52,896 bases of DNA from IMG/VR virus record IMGVR_UViG_3300028573_000022, positions 1-52,896 of that record; one strand, written 5' to 3'. Positions 40,941-48,535 of this stretch are shown here, in pieces (the stretch's first letter is position 1; each line of letters begins with the position of its first letter). The stretch is from a virus. The position numbers were made by a program, and so were the translations under genes. The notes under the pieces were generated by a model, which was not told the origin of the DNA, did no database searches, and worked only from the letters and a program-made list of their open reading frames with translations.

Positions 40941-40942
40941 GG

Positions 40943-41012
40943 TCTCTCTCCCTGCTCGGTCGCTCCGTGCGACCATGGATAGACGATACTACTACGTCTG
41001 ACGGGTGTCAAG
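40943..41012 (-). repeat. 5' flank repeat, copy 1 (promoter plus leader)
   Basis: 70 nt with two mismatches to 42892-42961. Includes the promoter, leader hairpin (GGTCGC/GCGACC, 40958-40974) and ribosome site of the cassette 1 cargo gene. Confidence 0.9.
40983..41011 (-). promoter_or_regulatory. Strong sigma70 promoter of cassette 1
   Basis: On the minus strand TTGACA (41011-41006), exactly 17 nt, then TATCGT (40988-40983). Transcription would begin near 40976, immediately before the leader hairpin. The -35 overlaps the stop of the AP2-like gene. Confidence 0.85.
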
Positions 41013-41481
41013 TATCCATAGGTCCACGAAAACACAGGCCAAATTTTGCCACCAGGCCGTGCTCGCGCACGATATCGTCGCGATCGCGCGCGGCCTCCTC
41101 TGGCGTGGCTCGGCAGGAGCCTGTGATGATTTTGACCCCAGGCACGTTGACCACGGACCGCCAGTAAACGCGGCCATGCTTCCCTGTCCGGTACACGCTG
41201 GGATATCCAGAGACGGCCGATTTCCCTTTTCGAGGGACGCCTGACCCGAGCCGACCGCATTCGGCCGCGGACTCCCTGTGCAGCAGGCGACGGGAGTTCA
41301 CAGGGATCGGCTCGCCACGCTCGGCGGCCTCCCGGACTCGAGCCGGGATATCGCACTGGGGAACGTTATCCCAACCGGCCGAGATGAGTCGGTCTAGTGC
41401 CCGTTCATGCGCCCTGTCCGCCCGGCGCGACTCTTCACTCTCGAGTGGATAGTGCCTCGTAAGCTCCGTCATGCCCGTCAT
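41008..41481 (-). CDS. AP2-like DNA-binding domain protein
   Basis: 157 residues from ATG 41481 (AGGGGGACGAA upstream on minus strand). The C-terminal half SGYPSVYRTGKHGRVYWRSV, VNVPGVKIITGSCRATPEEA, ARDRDDIVREHG is an AP2/ERF-like three-strand-plus-helix domain, common in phage HNH homing proteins. The N-terminal half RALDRLISAGWDNVPQCDI is helical. No nuclease motif is visible. Confidence 0.7.
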   Translation of the reverse strand: MTGMTELTRHYPLESEESRRADRAHERALDRLISAGWDNVPQCDIPARVREAAERGEPIPVNSRRLLHRESAAECGRLGSGVPRKGKSAVSGYPSVYRTGKHGRVYWRSVVNVPGVKIITGSCRATPEEAARDRDDIVREHGLVAKFGLCFRGPMDT

Positions 41482-41726
41482 TTCGTCCCCCTGCCGTTGG
41501 CGTGCTTTTCCGCGAGTTCGCGCAATTTGATGCCGGGGCGCTTCCCGAGCGCCCTCCATGTCGACTCCCGGAGTCGGAGCGAGTAGCGCCTCATCCCCTC
41601 CCCGGGCCCCGATCTCTCTCGGATCTCGGTGAGTGGTCGGCCCCGGAGCTGCTGCAGGTAATGACTGGCGCAGAGCCCCTTGGCGCAGGCCTCTCGACCG
41701 CATCCGAGGAATGAGCAAGTCGACAC
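41478..41726 (-). CDS. Zinc-motif DNA-binding-like protein
   Basis: 82 residues from GTG 41726, preceded by GGAGG on the minus strand. CSFLGCGREACAKGLCASHY, LQQLRGRPLTEIRE is the phage C..C..GLC..HY..RG zinc motif. The remainder is basic (RLRESTWRALGKRPGIKLRE). Stop overlaps the AP2-like gene start by 4 nt. The same motif appears in decayed form at about 42349-42411. Confidence 0.65.
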   Translation of the reverse strand: MSTCSFLGCGREACAKGLCASHYLQQLRGRPLTEIRERSGPGEGMRRYSLRLRESTWRALGKRPGIKLRELAEKHANGRGTK

Positions 41727-41727
41727 G

Positions 41728-42261
41728 TTAGACCTCCTCGACGGGCGCGGCCGCGGTCGGAGTCGGAGCGGCCGCGTCTGCCTCGATCTCGCCGAGCCCG
41801 CGCTCACGGAACGCCCGCGCCAGGTCCATGCGAGTCGCCATCGGCATCTTAGCGATCGCCACCTGGAGCCCGGCGATCTGCTGGCCGGCGTACTTCGCCT
41901 GCTCCTGGGCCGCATGGAGTCGGCGGCGCAGGCTGCGGACATCGGGATCATCCATCGCGGCGAGTTGGGCCGACAACACCGCATTCTGTTCCGCGCGGAG
42001 CGTAGCTTCGGCGCTGGACGTGGCGGCGATCTGTACCGACTCGGCGAGGTCGACCTGGAGTTTCTCGGAAAACGCTTGGAGTCGCTGGATCTCCTTCTCA
42101 CTCTCGATCCGTGCCTGGGCGTTCTCCGTCTGAGCCTCTCCCAAGCGCTTCACGAGGCGTTGATTCTCCTCCCAGAGACCTTGGAGTTTGAGGACCTCGA
42201 GTTCGGCTGCGTTGGCGCGGGCGGCGAGAATGGCGTTCTTGGTGGGCTGCGGCTTGGCCAT
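41728..42261 (-). CDS. Coiled-coil protein
   Basis: 177 residues from ATG 42261 (AGGAGAGGG upstream). A long heptad region (ENQRLVKRLGEAQTENAQAR, ESEKEIQRLQAFSEKLQVDL) ends in an Ala/Pro-rich acidic tail. No family recognised. It lies 1 nt from the zinc-motif gene, so the two are probably co-transcribed. Confidence 0.6.
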   Translation of the reverse strand: MAKPQPTKNAILAARANAAELEVLKLQGLWEENQRLVKRLGEAQTENAQARIESEKEIQRLQAFSEKLQVDLAESVQIAATSSAEATLRAEQNAVLSAQLAAMDDPDVRSLRRRLHAAQEQAKYAGQQIAGLQVAIAKMPMATRMDLARAFRERGLGEIEADAAAPTPTAAAPVEEV

Positions 42262-42348
42262 GATGTTTGTCCCTCTCCTGGGCTGTGGTGCCCTCTCTCG
42301 ATCGGACTCGGGTCGGCGCGAGGGAGGGCCGGGCGAGGTGTCGCCCGG

Positions 42349-42411
42349 TATCGCCGTCAATGTGTGGCCGCGCTGTTGCTGGCGGTAATGGTTGGCGTAG
42401 GTTCCTGTCGG
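42349..42411 (-). pseudogene. Decayed copy of zinc-motif protein
   Basis: The minus strand upstream of the coiled-coil gene encodes GTYANHYRQQQRGHTLTAI, which aligns to GLCASHYLQQLRGRPLTEI of the protein at 41478-41726 with the key Cys replaced by Tyr, and no usable start. It lies in a 268-nt stretch (42262-42529) otherwise without a gene except the hairpin repeat at its right end. Confidence 0.45.
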
Positions 42412-42486
42412 CTCCTCGCCGGCTCTTCCTCGCCGCTCCGCGCGGTGAGGTTCGGGCTGCGTGCCCGCAGGGCGCTCCGAGGTGAC

Positions 42487-42534
42487 TCGGGGAGTCCTGC
42501 CGGCGGGCCCCGTAGGGCCCGGAGTGCGGCTACT
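42487..42534 (-). repeat. 3' flank repeat, copy 2, with GGGCCC hairpin
   Basis: 48 nt with one mismatch to 40373-40420, including the stop codon of cargo 2 and the GGGCCC-TACG-GGGCCC hairpin. Confidence 0.8.
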
Positions 42535-42889
42535 CCTCATCGCGGAGGCTGACGCCGTGGCGACTCACCTCCAGGTCGGCGGCGGGAGCGCCCCCGCGCC
42601 CAGCGACATAGGCGTCTGCGGCCGGAGTGATCTTGACGATCCGGTACTCCGAGGTGGCGTCACCGGAGCCCCGGCGCGCATCCGCGATCGCAGCCTCGGG
42701 GGTGCTGCCCAGTCCGTACACGGCGCCAGAGATCGGGTCGGTCGCGTCGATCGCCGCAAACCGCCGGCGGTCATCGACCCCTGCTCCTGCCTGATCGTAA
42801 GCCGCCGCGTAGGGATTGGGCTCGCCGGAATCGATCGCCGCCTGAAAGTTGCTAGCAAATTTCGCGATATCAAACTTAGGGTTCGCCAT
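42530..42889 (-). CDS. Cargo protein of leftward cassette 2 (unknown)
   Basis: 119 residues from ATG 42889. MANPKFDIAKFASNFQAAID, SGEPNPYAAAYDQAGAGVDD, DPISGAVYGLGSTPEAAIAD, YRIVKITPAADAYVAGRGGA. It shares no recognisable similarity with cargo 1 beyond the M-x-N start, although both are flanked by the same 70-nt and 48-nt repeats. Function unknown. Confidence 0.7.
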   Translation of the reverse strand: MANPKFDIAKFASNFQAAIDSGEPNPYAAAYDQAGAGVDDRRRFAAIDATDPISGAVYGLGSTPEAAIADARRGSGDATSEYRIVKITPAADAYVAGRGGAPAADLEVSRHGVSLRDEE

Positions 42890-42891
42890 GT

Positions 42892-42961
42892 TCTCTCTCC
42901 CTGCTCGGTCGCTCCGTGCGACCATGGATAGACAATACTACTACGTCTGACGGTTGTCAAG
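42892..42961 (-). repeat. 5' flank repeat, copy 2 (promoter plus leader)
   Basis: 70 nt matching 40943-41012 with two mismatches; leader hairpin GGTCGC/GCGACC at 42907-42923. Confidence 0.9.
42932..42960 (-). promoter_or_regulatory. Strong sigma70 promoter of cassette 2
   Basis: Minus strand TTGACA (42960-42955), 17-nt spacer, TATTGT (42937-42932), immediately after the coiled-coil gene's stop at 42964. Confidence 0.85.
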
Positions 42962-42963
42962 GG

Positions 42964-43164
42964 CTACTTCGCCAGTTTCGCCTCGAGGTCCTCGAGCTCC
43001 TGGTGCGCGCGGGCGAACTGCTCCTCGACCTCGCGGGCGGACTGGAGGCGGGCTGCGGCGGCGAGACGGGCGGCGCGCTGGGCGGCGAGGCGGGCGGGAA
43101 GCTCTGCGGAGATGCGGAGACTGGCGAGGATGTCTGCGATGAGCGTCGTCGTGGTGGTCTTCAT
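42964..43164 (-). CDS. Small coiled-coil protein
   Basis: 66 residues from ATG 43164. After TTTTTLIADILASLRISAEL the rest is an Arg/Ala/Glu helix (RLQSAREVEEQFARAHQELE). Ribosome site is weak. First gene of the leftward island; its own promoter was not found. Confidence 0.5.
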   Translation of the reverse strand: MKTTTTTLIADILASLRISAELPARLAAQRAARLAAAARLQSAREVEEQFARAHQELEDLEAKLAK

Positions 43165-43213
43165 GTCTGCTGGTATTGCAGCCCGCGTGCTAGTAATTCG
43201 GAGCGAAACCATA

Positions 43214-43235
43214 GGGGATTTTCCAGCCAATCCCC
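43214..43235. other. Inverted repeat in divergent spacer
   Basis: GGGGATT (43214-43220) and AATCCCC (43229-43235) form a 7-bp stem in the 148-nt gap between divergent genes. No convincing promoter was seen in this gap on either strand. Confidence 0.35.
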
Positions 43236-43312
43236 GACCCAGGGGTCTCGCGTAAACCCAGGCGGGGGCTGTAGACGGGACACCGGACCACAGGTGCGAT
43301 ACGTGCAAAGGC

Positions 43313-44389
43313 ATGAGCCGATACCTCAGAGCCCTACTCGTCCTGGCCGCGCTGGCGCCCCTGGGAGTCTCCGCGCAGGCCGTGTGCCGCAATCCCACCC
43401 CATCGGTCACCACCGTGGGACTCTCCGCGGTCGCTGTACCCGCCACCCCGCTCGATGGTCGGACACAGATCGTGATCTGCAATGCCGCGGAAAACGCCAC
43501 GGCCGCGACGGTGAAGTGTCGCTCCGATGGCGCCAATCCGACGATCGGACCAGGCTACGTGGGCGACGCGATCGCGCGCGGCACATGTCAGCCCTATTTC
43601 GCGGGCAGCGGATTGCCGATCAAATGCATCTCGGACACCGCCAGCACCTACGTCGTCGGCAGGGAGTGCGTCTCATCGGCGCCGCTTCCGGACGTTCCGA
43701 GTCCGAGCTCTGCTGGCACCGGTGCAGTCTCGGGTACCGTCGCGGTGAGTTCAATCCCCGCCATATCCGGCACAGTAGCCGTGAGTTCGATCCCTGCCGT
43801 CTCAGGTACAGTGACCGTGAGTTCTCTTCCAGCGATCACCGGAGCCGTAACCGGAGGCAAGACTAATGACTCCGCTGCCGCCGGCACCGACAACGTGGGC
43901 GCTCTCACCGCGATCACCAGCGCGACGGACCCGACATGGACTACCGGTCATCTCGTAGCGCATTCAGCCGATCTGAATGGCTATGTTCGGAGCGTCATAA
44001 AAGGGTCGGTGGCCTCCTATCAGGGCACGCCTGCGCTGATCTATGACTCCGGGGTAGTAGGGTCTGGAGCGGCCATCCTGAGTGGATGTATCGACACCAG
44101 CAAAACGGACATGCTCGAGATCGCGTCCCTGAACTCGGACGCCAGTTCGGACCGTTACCTAACAGTCTATTTCTACGACACGACGACGTGCACCAACCAA
44201 ATCACTGCCCCGTACGCCACCAGCACCAAGGGGTCGGTGACGATCCTCGTTTCGATCGGCCGCGGGTCTGGCTCTGGAGCGTCATGGACGGGAGTCAGCA
44301 ACATCTATTACGGACTCAAGCTCCCGCCTGGAGTGAAAATCGGTCTCGGCGCTGCAGGCTCCTCCAATGCTCACGTTTGGGTTTGGTGA
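43313..44389 (+). CDS. Secreted fibre-like protein with SGTVAVSSIPA repeats
   Basis: 358 residues from ATG 43313. Signal peptide MSRYLRALLVLAALAPLGVS-AQA. A Cys-containing domain (AVPATPLDGRTQIVICNAAE, ATAATVKCRSDGANP) is followed by three ~12-residue repeats SGTVAVSSIPAI / SGTVAVSSIPAV / SGTVTVSSLPAI, a style found in phage fibre shafts and head-fibre spikes. The C-terminal ~150 residues are a beta-rich domain ending PPGVKIGLGAAGSSNAHVWV. Likely a receptor-interacting or display protein; the signal peptide is unexpected. Confidence 0.7.
   Translation: MSRYLRALLVLAALAPLGVSAQAVCRNPTPSVTTVGLSAVAVPATPLDGRTQIVICNAAENATAATVKCRSDGANPTIGPGYVGDAIARGTCQPYFAGSGLPIKCISDTASTYVVGRECVSSAPLPDVPSPSSAGTGAVSGTVAVSSIPAISGTVAVSSIPAVSGTVTVSSLPAITGAVTGGKTNDSAAAGTDNVGALTAITSATDPTWTTGHLVAHSADLNGYVRSVIKGSVASYQGTPALIYDSGVVGSGAAILSGCIDTSKTDMLEIASLNSDASSDRYLTVYFYDTTTCTNQITAPYATSTKGSVTILVSIGRGSGSGASWTGVSNIYYGLKLPPGVKIGLGAAGSSNAHVWVW
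43729..43848 (+). repeat. 36-nt repeats encoding SGTVxVSSxPAx
   Basis: Three near-identical 36-nt units within the gene at 43313, plus a degenerate fourth (TGAVTGG). Synonymous differences between units suggest they are not very recent. Confidence 0.7.
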
Positions 44390-44393
44390 TCCG

Positions 44394-46379
44394 ATGAAGC
44401 GCGCGATCCTATTGTTCGTCCTTCTTCCGTTCCTGGCGCGCGCGGGCACGTACGTGACTGGGAATACGACGCCGTTCGTCGACAAGGTTGATGCAAAACC
44501 CTGCGTCAACCCGGATGGAACCAAGTGCATTGTAGCGTCCGACATTAACTCGCTCAAAAGCGCGGCGGCGGATCTCAGGACCCATACCACGGGATCGTTC
44601 AACGTTCGCGACTACGGCGCTATCCCGGACGATTCCGGGGACGATGCCGCCGCCATCCAGTCCGCCATCAACGCAGCCAAAGTGAAACACGGCGTAGTGT
44701 TCTTCCCCGAAGGCACGTATCGGGTGAGCGCCCCATTGGTGCTCGATGAAAATTCCGTAGCTCTACGCGGGGCGGGATACACGGGGGCCACGATTCAAGC
44801 CACAGCGGGCATGGATGCCGTGATCAAGTGGTCGGACTCGATGAATCAGTCGTCGCACGAAATCTCCAACCTGAAAATCTACGCCGCCGGTCTGGCCAGC
44901 TACGGCATTTACTCTGCGACGATCTCTCATTTCCTGCTGCATCGCGTGCAGGTGATGAATGCGACGTTGGCCGGGGTGTCCCTTGGATATGGATGGGACA
45001 ACGACATCGTCGAGAGTGCGATCAGCTACAATGGCGGGGATGGCGTCAGGCTGACCATCCACGACAACAACGCCGTCAATATTCTAAACTCGAAGATCTA
45101 CAATAACTCCGGGTTTGGAATCGTGGCATACCAGGGGACGATCAACGTGATCGGGTCTACCCTGGAAAACAACGCAGCAGGAGCAATCTACCAGGTCAAC
45201 GGCGGCCGACCGCTGAACGTCACGAACTGCTACTTTGAGGTCAACGGACAGAACGGCTATACGTTCGCCAGCCCGAGCATTACCGTCAAAGCGAACATTC
45301 TGCTCAACGCATCCACTGATCCTACCGTCCTGCATGACTGGGGAGACCAGTGGGATATCGTCAATTACGCGCTAAACCTGACGGGATCCAAGTTCATCGG
45401 GACATACACGGACTCGATTGTTTTTGCGAGCGGATCTCAGCAGGTAAACATTTGGGGCAATTCACTGGACTCCGGAAAGCCGGCCGTATTGTTCCCTGCT
45501 CCCAGGATCGATACATCGTCGGCCCTGCCAGGTCTTCGAGAGGTAACGATCTGGGGTAACTTCGGAATGCAGACCGTAGCCGAGTCCGGGACTTTGAGCG
45601 CGACCGCCCCGGTCGATACCTCGGGCTGGGACATTCGCCACGGGTGGGGCTACTACCCTCGCCGCAATTGGATGAGCCCGAAAGCCTCCGCGTATTCCTC
45701 GATCGCTTCCGGCGGTGGTGGAACGTTCTCCGTTTCGGCTGGATGGTCTGGTTGGAATCAGTACCAGATCACCAAGGGTGGCGGTGGAGACTCGGACACC
45801 TTCGGCGAGACGATCGACCTGAGCGTCAACACCGACCTCAAGGGGCAACTGGTTTATCTGGCCGGACAGGTCTGGACCAACGACACCAGTTCCGATGTGG
45901 CGTTCTACAACAGCGTCACCGGCGCGGACCGCTCGACTCCTACGGCAGGTACCGTGTCTCCTCAGTGGCGCGCTACGACGTTTCGGATGCCCACCAGCGG
46001 AACCGTTACGGTTGGCTTTCGGCTGATTGGCGGAACCGGTACGAGCGCCACCCTGTATCAGCCGGTGCTTGCGATTGTGGGATCGCCTTACGCAGACCTC
46101 ACCCGGGACGCTCCTGCTGCTCCAGAATCGGCGCGAACCACCACGATCGGCTGGGATCCCGGAACCGTAAACCCGGCATCGTGCGCGGCCGAATCGATCA
46201 CGATTGCTGGAGCGGCAACCGGATCTGAATGCTTGGCTACCTCGAGCACTTTGAATTCGACGTTGCTCGCGGATTGCCACGTAACAGGGACCAACACCGT
46301 GTCGCTGCGCGTCTGCAATGCCGGGGGCACAGGTCAGGCCGGATCCGCCTATTACAGTGTTAGGATCTTCACCCCATGA
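44394..46379 (+). CDS. Tailspike with pectate-lyase (parallel beta-helix) fold
   Basis: 661 residues from ATG 44394. A signal peptide MKRAILLFVLLPFLARA is followed by GTYVTGNTTPFVDKV and SDINSLKSAAADLRT, similar to the N-termini at 27497 and 28644. Then SFNVRDYGAIPDDSGDDAAA and GVVFFPEGTYRVSAPLVLDE, the standard start of pectate-lyase-like spikes, and beta-helix rungs (YNGGDGVRLTIHDNNAVNIL). The C-terminal part (from ~440) has jelly-roll-like strands and the motif SLRVCNAGGTGQAGSAYYSV. Probably degrades or binds a host surface polysaccharide; catalytic residues cannot be picked by eye. In-frame ATG 44367 is less likely. Confidence 0.8.
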   Translation: MKRAILLFVLLPFLARAGTYVTGNTTPFVDKVDAKPCVNPDGTKCIVASDINSLKSAAADLRTHTTGSFNVRDYGAIPDDSGDDAAAIQSAINAAKVKHGVVFFPEGTYRVSAPLVLDENSVALRGAGYTGATIQATAGMDAVIKWSDSMNQSSHEISNLKIYAAGLASYGIYSATISHFLLHRVQVMNATLAGVSLGYGWDNDIVESAISYNGGDGVRLTIHDNNAVNILNSKIYNNSGFGIVAYQGTINVIGSTLENNAAGAIYQVNGGRPLNVTNCYFEVNGQNGYTFASPSITVKANILLNASTDPTVLHDWGDQWDIVNYALNLTGSKFIGTYTDSIVFASGSQQVNIWGNSLDSGKPAVLFPAPRIDTSSALPGLREVTIWGNFGMQTVAESGTLSATAPVDTSGWDIRHGWGYYPRRNWMSPKASAYSSIASGGGGTFSVSAGWSGWNQYQITKGGGGDSDTFGETIDLSVNTDLKGQLVYLAGQVWTNDTSSDVAFYNSVTGADRSTPTAGTVSPQWRATTFRMPTSGTVTVGFRLIGGTGTSATLYQPVLAIVGSPYADLTRDAPAAPESARTTTIGWDPGTVNPASCAAESITIAGAATGSECLATSSTLNSTLLADCHVTGTNTVSLRVCNAGGTGQAGSAYYSVRIFTP

Positions 46380-46732
46380 CCCGCCTCCTCCCTCTCCTCG
46401 CAGTCCTAGCGTGCGCGCACCAGGCGCGGCGGCCGGTGGTAATGCCGGACAGGCTGGAGACGCGGAGTAGCGCGATGGTCAAGACGGGGGAGCGGACCGT
46501 CGTCAATCCGGTAGTGCCTTGCGTGGTCCCCAGGCCGCCGATCGTGGTTCGCGTTCCATGCCCTCCGATTCCCGCCGAGCCGGTGCTGTCTTGGATGTCC
46601 CCGGCATGCCCATCTCAGTTCGGCGCATGCATCCTTCCTGAGGACACCAAAGAAATGGCTAGATACATGCACAACATCAATGCCCTCATGAGGGCAATCA
46701 AGGAGGGGTGCGTCTATGCCAACGACAACTGA
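46376..46732 (+). CDS. Putative outer-membrane spanin-like lipoprotein (Rz1-like)
   Basis: 118 residues from ATG 46376. MTRLLPLLAVLACAHQ has a lipobox LAVLAC. A Pro-rich stretch (VVPCVVPRPPIVVRVPCPPI) follows, as in o-spanins, and then an unusual Cys-containing C-terminus PACPSQFGACILPEDTKEMA. Supports a Gram-negative host. Longer than typical Rz1, and the partner i-spanin is not certain; the TM proteins at 46716 and 47105 are candidates. Confidence 0.6.
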   Translation: MTRLLPLLAVLACAHQARRPVVMPDRLETRSSAMVKTGERTVVNPVVPCVVPRPPIVVRVPCPPIPAEPVLSWMSPACPSQFGACILPEDTKEMARYMHNINALMRAIKEGCVYANDN

Positions 46733-47108
46733 GAGGATCGTGGAGAGGGCTACCGCGATCGGAAAAGAGATCGTGGAATCTTCTGGCAGTAAAAACAAGA
46801 CAGACGGAACCCCAATCACTCGAACGCTGATCATTATTGGCTCTGTGGTGGCGTCATGTTTTACCTTCATGGGAATGCAGCTCTACGGTTCCCAGCAGTT
46901 GACCCAAATGATCGTGAAACAGAACCACGAAGACAACGTAGCCCTTCGAGACTCCGTGAAGGAGTTGAAGGGTGCATTTGACGTATTCTCGGCTACCATG
47001 CGCACGCTCGTCCTTGTGCAGGGAGGGGCCGATCCTCCGGCGAATATCGCGTCTCAACCCGCCGCTACACCCAAACGGTTGGTGTCATCGAAAGGCAGAT
47101 CCCCGTGA
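46716..47108 (+). CDS. Membrane protein, single TM plus helix (lysis region)
   Basis: 130 residues from ATG 46716, overlapping the preceding gene by 17 nt (AAGGAGGGG upstream). TM segment RTLIIIGSVVASCFTFMGMQ near residues 36-55, then a coiled-coil MIVKQNHEDNVALRDSVKEL. Its N-in, C-out layout suits an i-spanin or pinholin-like protein; not assigned to a family. Confidence 0.55.
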   Translation: MPTTTERIVERATAIGKEIVESSGSKNKTDGTPITRTLIIIGSVVASCFTFMGMQLYGSQQLTQMIVKQNHEDNVALRDSVKELKGAFDVFSATMRTLVLVQGGADPPANIASQPAATPKRLVSSKGRSP

Positions 47109-47395
47109 ACTTGCCATCGATCGACGTTGCCTCGCTCTGCCTCGGGATCGCGGTTGGGCTAGTATTCGCCGCAGGGGTATTCGCTGTCGCCTTTGGTTGG
47201 AGCGTCAAGCAGATGGTCGCCATCGTCCGAGAAGCCCGAGAGGCGTCCAGCAAGGCGAAGGCGCTCGCGTCCAACCTCCTCACGCTCTACGGCGCGATTC
47301 CGGAGAAGGTAGAGAGGATGGACGAGAGATTGAAGTGCCTGGAGCGGGCAGAGCGGTTGCGCACTCCGCTGAAAATGGAGGTGGCAGATGGCTAA
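47105..47395 (+). CDS. Small membrane protein with coiled coil (lysis region)
   Basis: 96 residues from GTG 47105. One TM segment (LCLGIAVGLVFAAGVFAVAF) followed by a charged helix VKQMVAIVREAREASSKAKA and ERMDERLKCLERAERLR. Candidate Rz-like i-spanin. Overlaps the endolysin start by 8 nt. Confidence 0.55.
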   Translation: MNLPSIDVASLCLGIAVGLVFAAGVFAVAFGWSVKQMVAIVREAREASSKAKALASNLLTLYGAIPEKVERMDERLKCLERAERLRTPLKMEVADG

Positions 47396-47903
47396 CTTCG
47401 ACCCGGCAATCAAGGTGGTCCTGGAGCACGAGGGCGGTCTGTCCGACGATCCTGTCGATCCGGGAGGCGTAACGAATTGGGGGATCACGCTGGGATGGCT
47501 CCACGATTTCGAGCCCGGCGCAACCGCCGATACGATTCGTCGCATGACGAGGGAGTCGGCAGTGCAGCGTTACCGGGACTACGTCTGGGATCGCCAAGGG
47601 TACGGCGAGATCTACGATCAGGACGTGGCAACCAAATGGTTTGATGCGGCTGTGAATTTCGGTGAGCGACAGGCCAACATGCTCGGCCAGGCGGCGCTCA
47701 ACGCCATCGGATTCAACTTGGATCACGATGGCGTGCTTGGCGCGCGGACTTTGGCGGCCATCAATCGCACGGATTCGGACCGCCTGGTGATGGCGATGAG
47801 CTCGGTCTATTCCGCGAAGTACCATTCAATCGTCGAGAAGCGACCCGCGTCGGTGAAATTTTTGGTAGGATGGTTACGACGTGCTCGCTGGCCGAGGGAG
47901 TGA
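47388..47903 (+). CDS. Endolysin, glycoside hydrolase family 108
   Basis: 171 residues from ATG 47388 (GGAGG upstream). VVLEHEGGLSDDPVDPGGVT and NWGITLGWLHDF are the GH108 (N-acetylmuramidase) signature with catalytic Glu15 in EGG; the C-terminal ~90 residues, ALNAIGFNLDHDGVLGARTL, form the PG_binding_3 domain. It cuts peptidoglycan to release progeny. No signal peptide, so export needs a holin. Confidence 0.92.
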   Translation: MANFDPAIKVVLEHEGGLSDDPVDPGGVTNWGITLGWLHDFEPGATADTIRRMTRESAVQRYRDYVWDRQGYGEIYDQDVATKWFDAAVNFGERQANMLGQAALNAIGFNLDHDGVLGARTLAAINRTDSDRLVMAMSSVYSAKYHSIVEKRPASVKFLVGWLRRARWPRE

Positions 47904-47906
47904 AAA

Positions 47907-48353
47907 ATGAAAACGGCAATCCTGAAATTCTTCAAATTGTTCTGGCTCGATGAGGCTTTCTTCGAACGCGTCATGCGCTCTCTGCTGTTTGGTTGGGCCG
48001 GCGCTGCCGCCATGTTCGCCAAGGAACTGGGGGAACTCGTGGTAGCCCCGAGGCTGATCCTCTGGATCAAGGTCTCTGGTGTCGTCTCCATACTGCTGGC
48101 CGGGCTGATCATGGCCGGAGAGAAGAACGAGAAGCGGGAGGGTCAGCAAGAAGTAGCGCCGCCCTCCGTCGCCCACGGCTTCGCTAGCTTCGCCGCGCTG
48201 ATCTCCCTCGTTGGCGTCTGCCTGCTGGCCCAAGTCGCGGTGGTGACGCGATGGCATCCGGGACCAGCGGCGGTGCTGGTCGTTTGGGCGATCGGCGCGA
48301 CCGGCATCTTCTTTGCGGTTCTCTGGTTCGTTCGCCGCATGGATCGCGAATGA
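47907..48353 (+). CDS. Polytopic membrane protein, holin candidate
   Basis: 148 residues from ATG 47907. About four hydrophobic segments: SLLFGWAGAAAMFAKEL, VVSILLAGLIMAG, FASFAALISLVGVCLLAQVA and GPAAVLVVWAIGATGIFFAV, with a charged loop KNEKREGQQE. Next to the endolysin, so a holin role is plausible. No family recognised. Confidence 0.6.
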   Translation: MKTAILKFFKLFWLDEAFFERVMRSLLFGWAGAAAMFAKELGELVVAPRLILWIKVSGVVSILLAGLIMAGEKNEKREGQQEVAPPSVAHGFASFAALISLVGVCLLAQVAVVTRWHPGPAAVLVVWAIGATGIFFAVLWFVRRMDRE

Positions 48354-48535
48354 CCTCGTTTGAGCGGGGGCTGGAGCAGATACCGGATCTGCTGGCGTGG
48401 CTCCGGGCCCCCGTGTACCCGGGTGGAAAGTCGCCCCTGGACTACCTGAGAGAGAAGCGCATCAGGGTTTTCCGGGGGCTGGTGATGAGCGCCAGGGACG
48501 GACGAATCAACCCGAAACACCAGGAGCACGAATGA
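48350..48535 (+). CDS. Small hypothetical protein
   Basis: 61 residues from ATG 48350 with 4-nt overlaps on both sides. FERGLEQIPDLLAWLRAPVY, GGKSPLDYLREKRIRVFRGL; no motif recognised. Confidence 0.5.
   Translation: MTSFERGLEQIPDLLAWLRAPVYPGGKSPLDYLREKRIRVFRGLVMSARDGRINPKHQEHE

Noticed and set aside
40937-41356. Minus-strand ORF of 139 codons starting MRYPGSSPGG
   Set aside because: Overlaps the promoter repeat and the AP2-like gene in another frame; Arg-rich with no motif.
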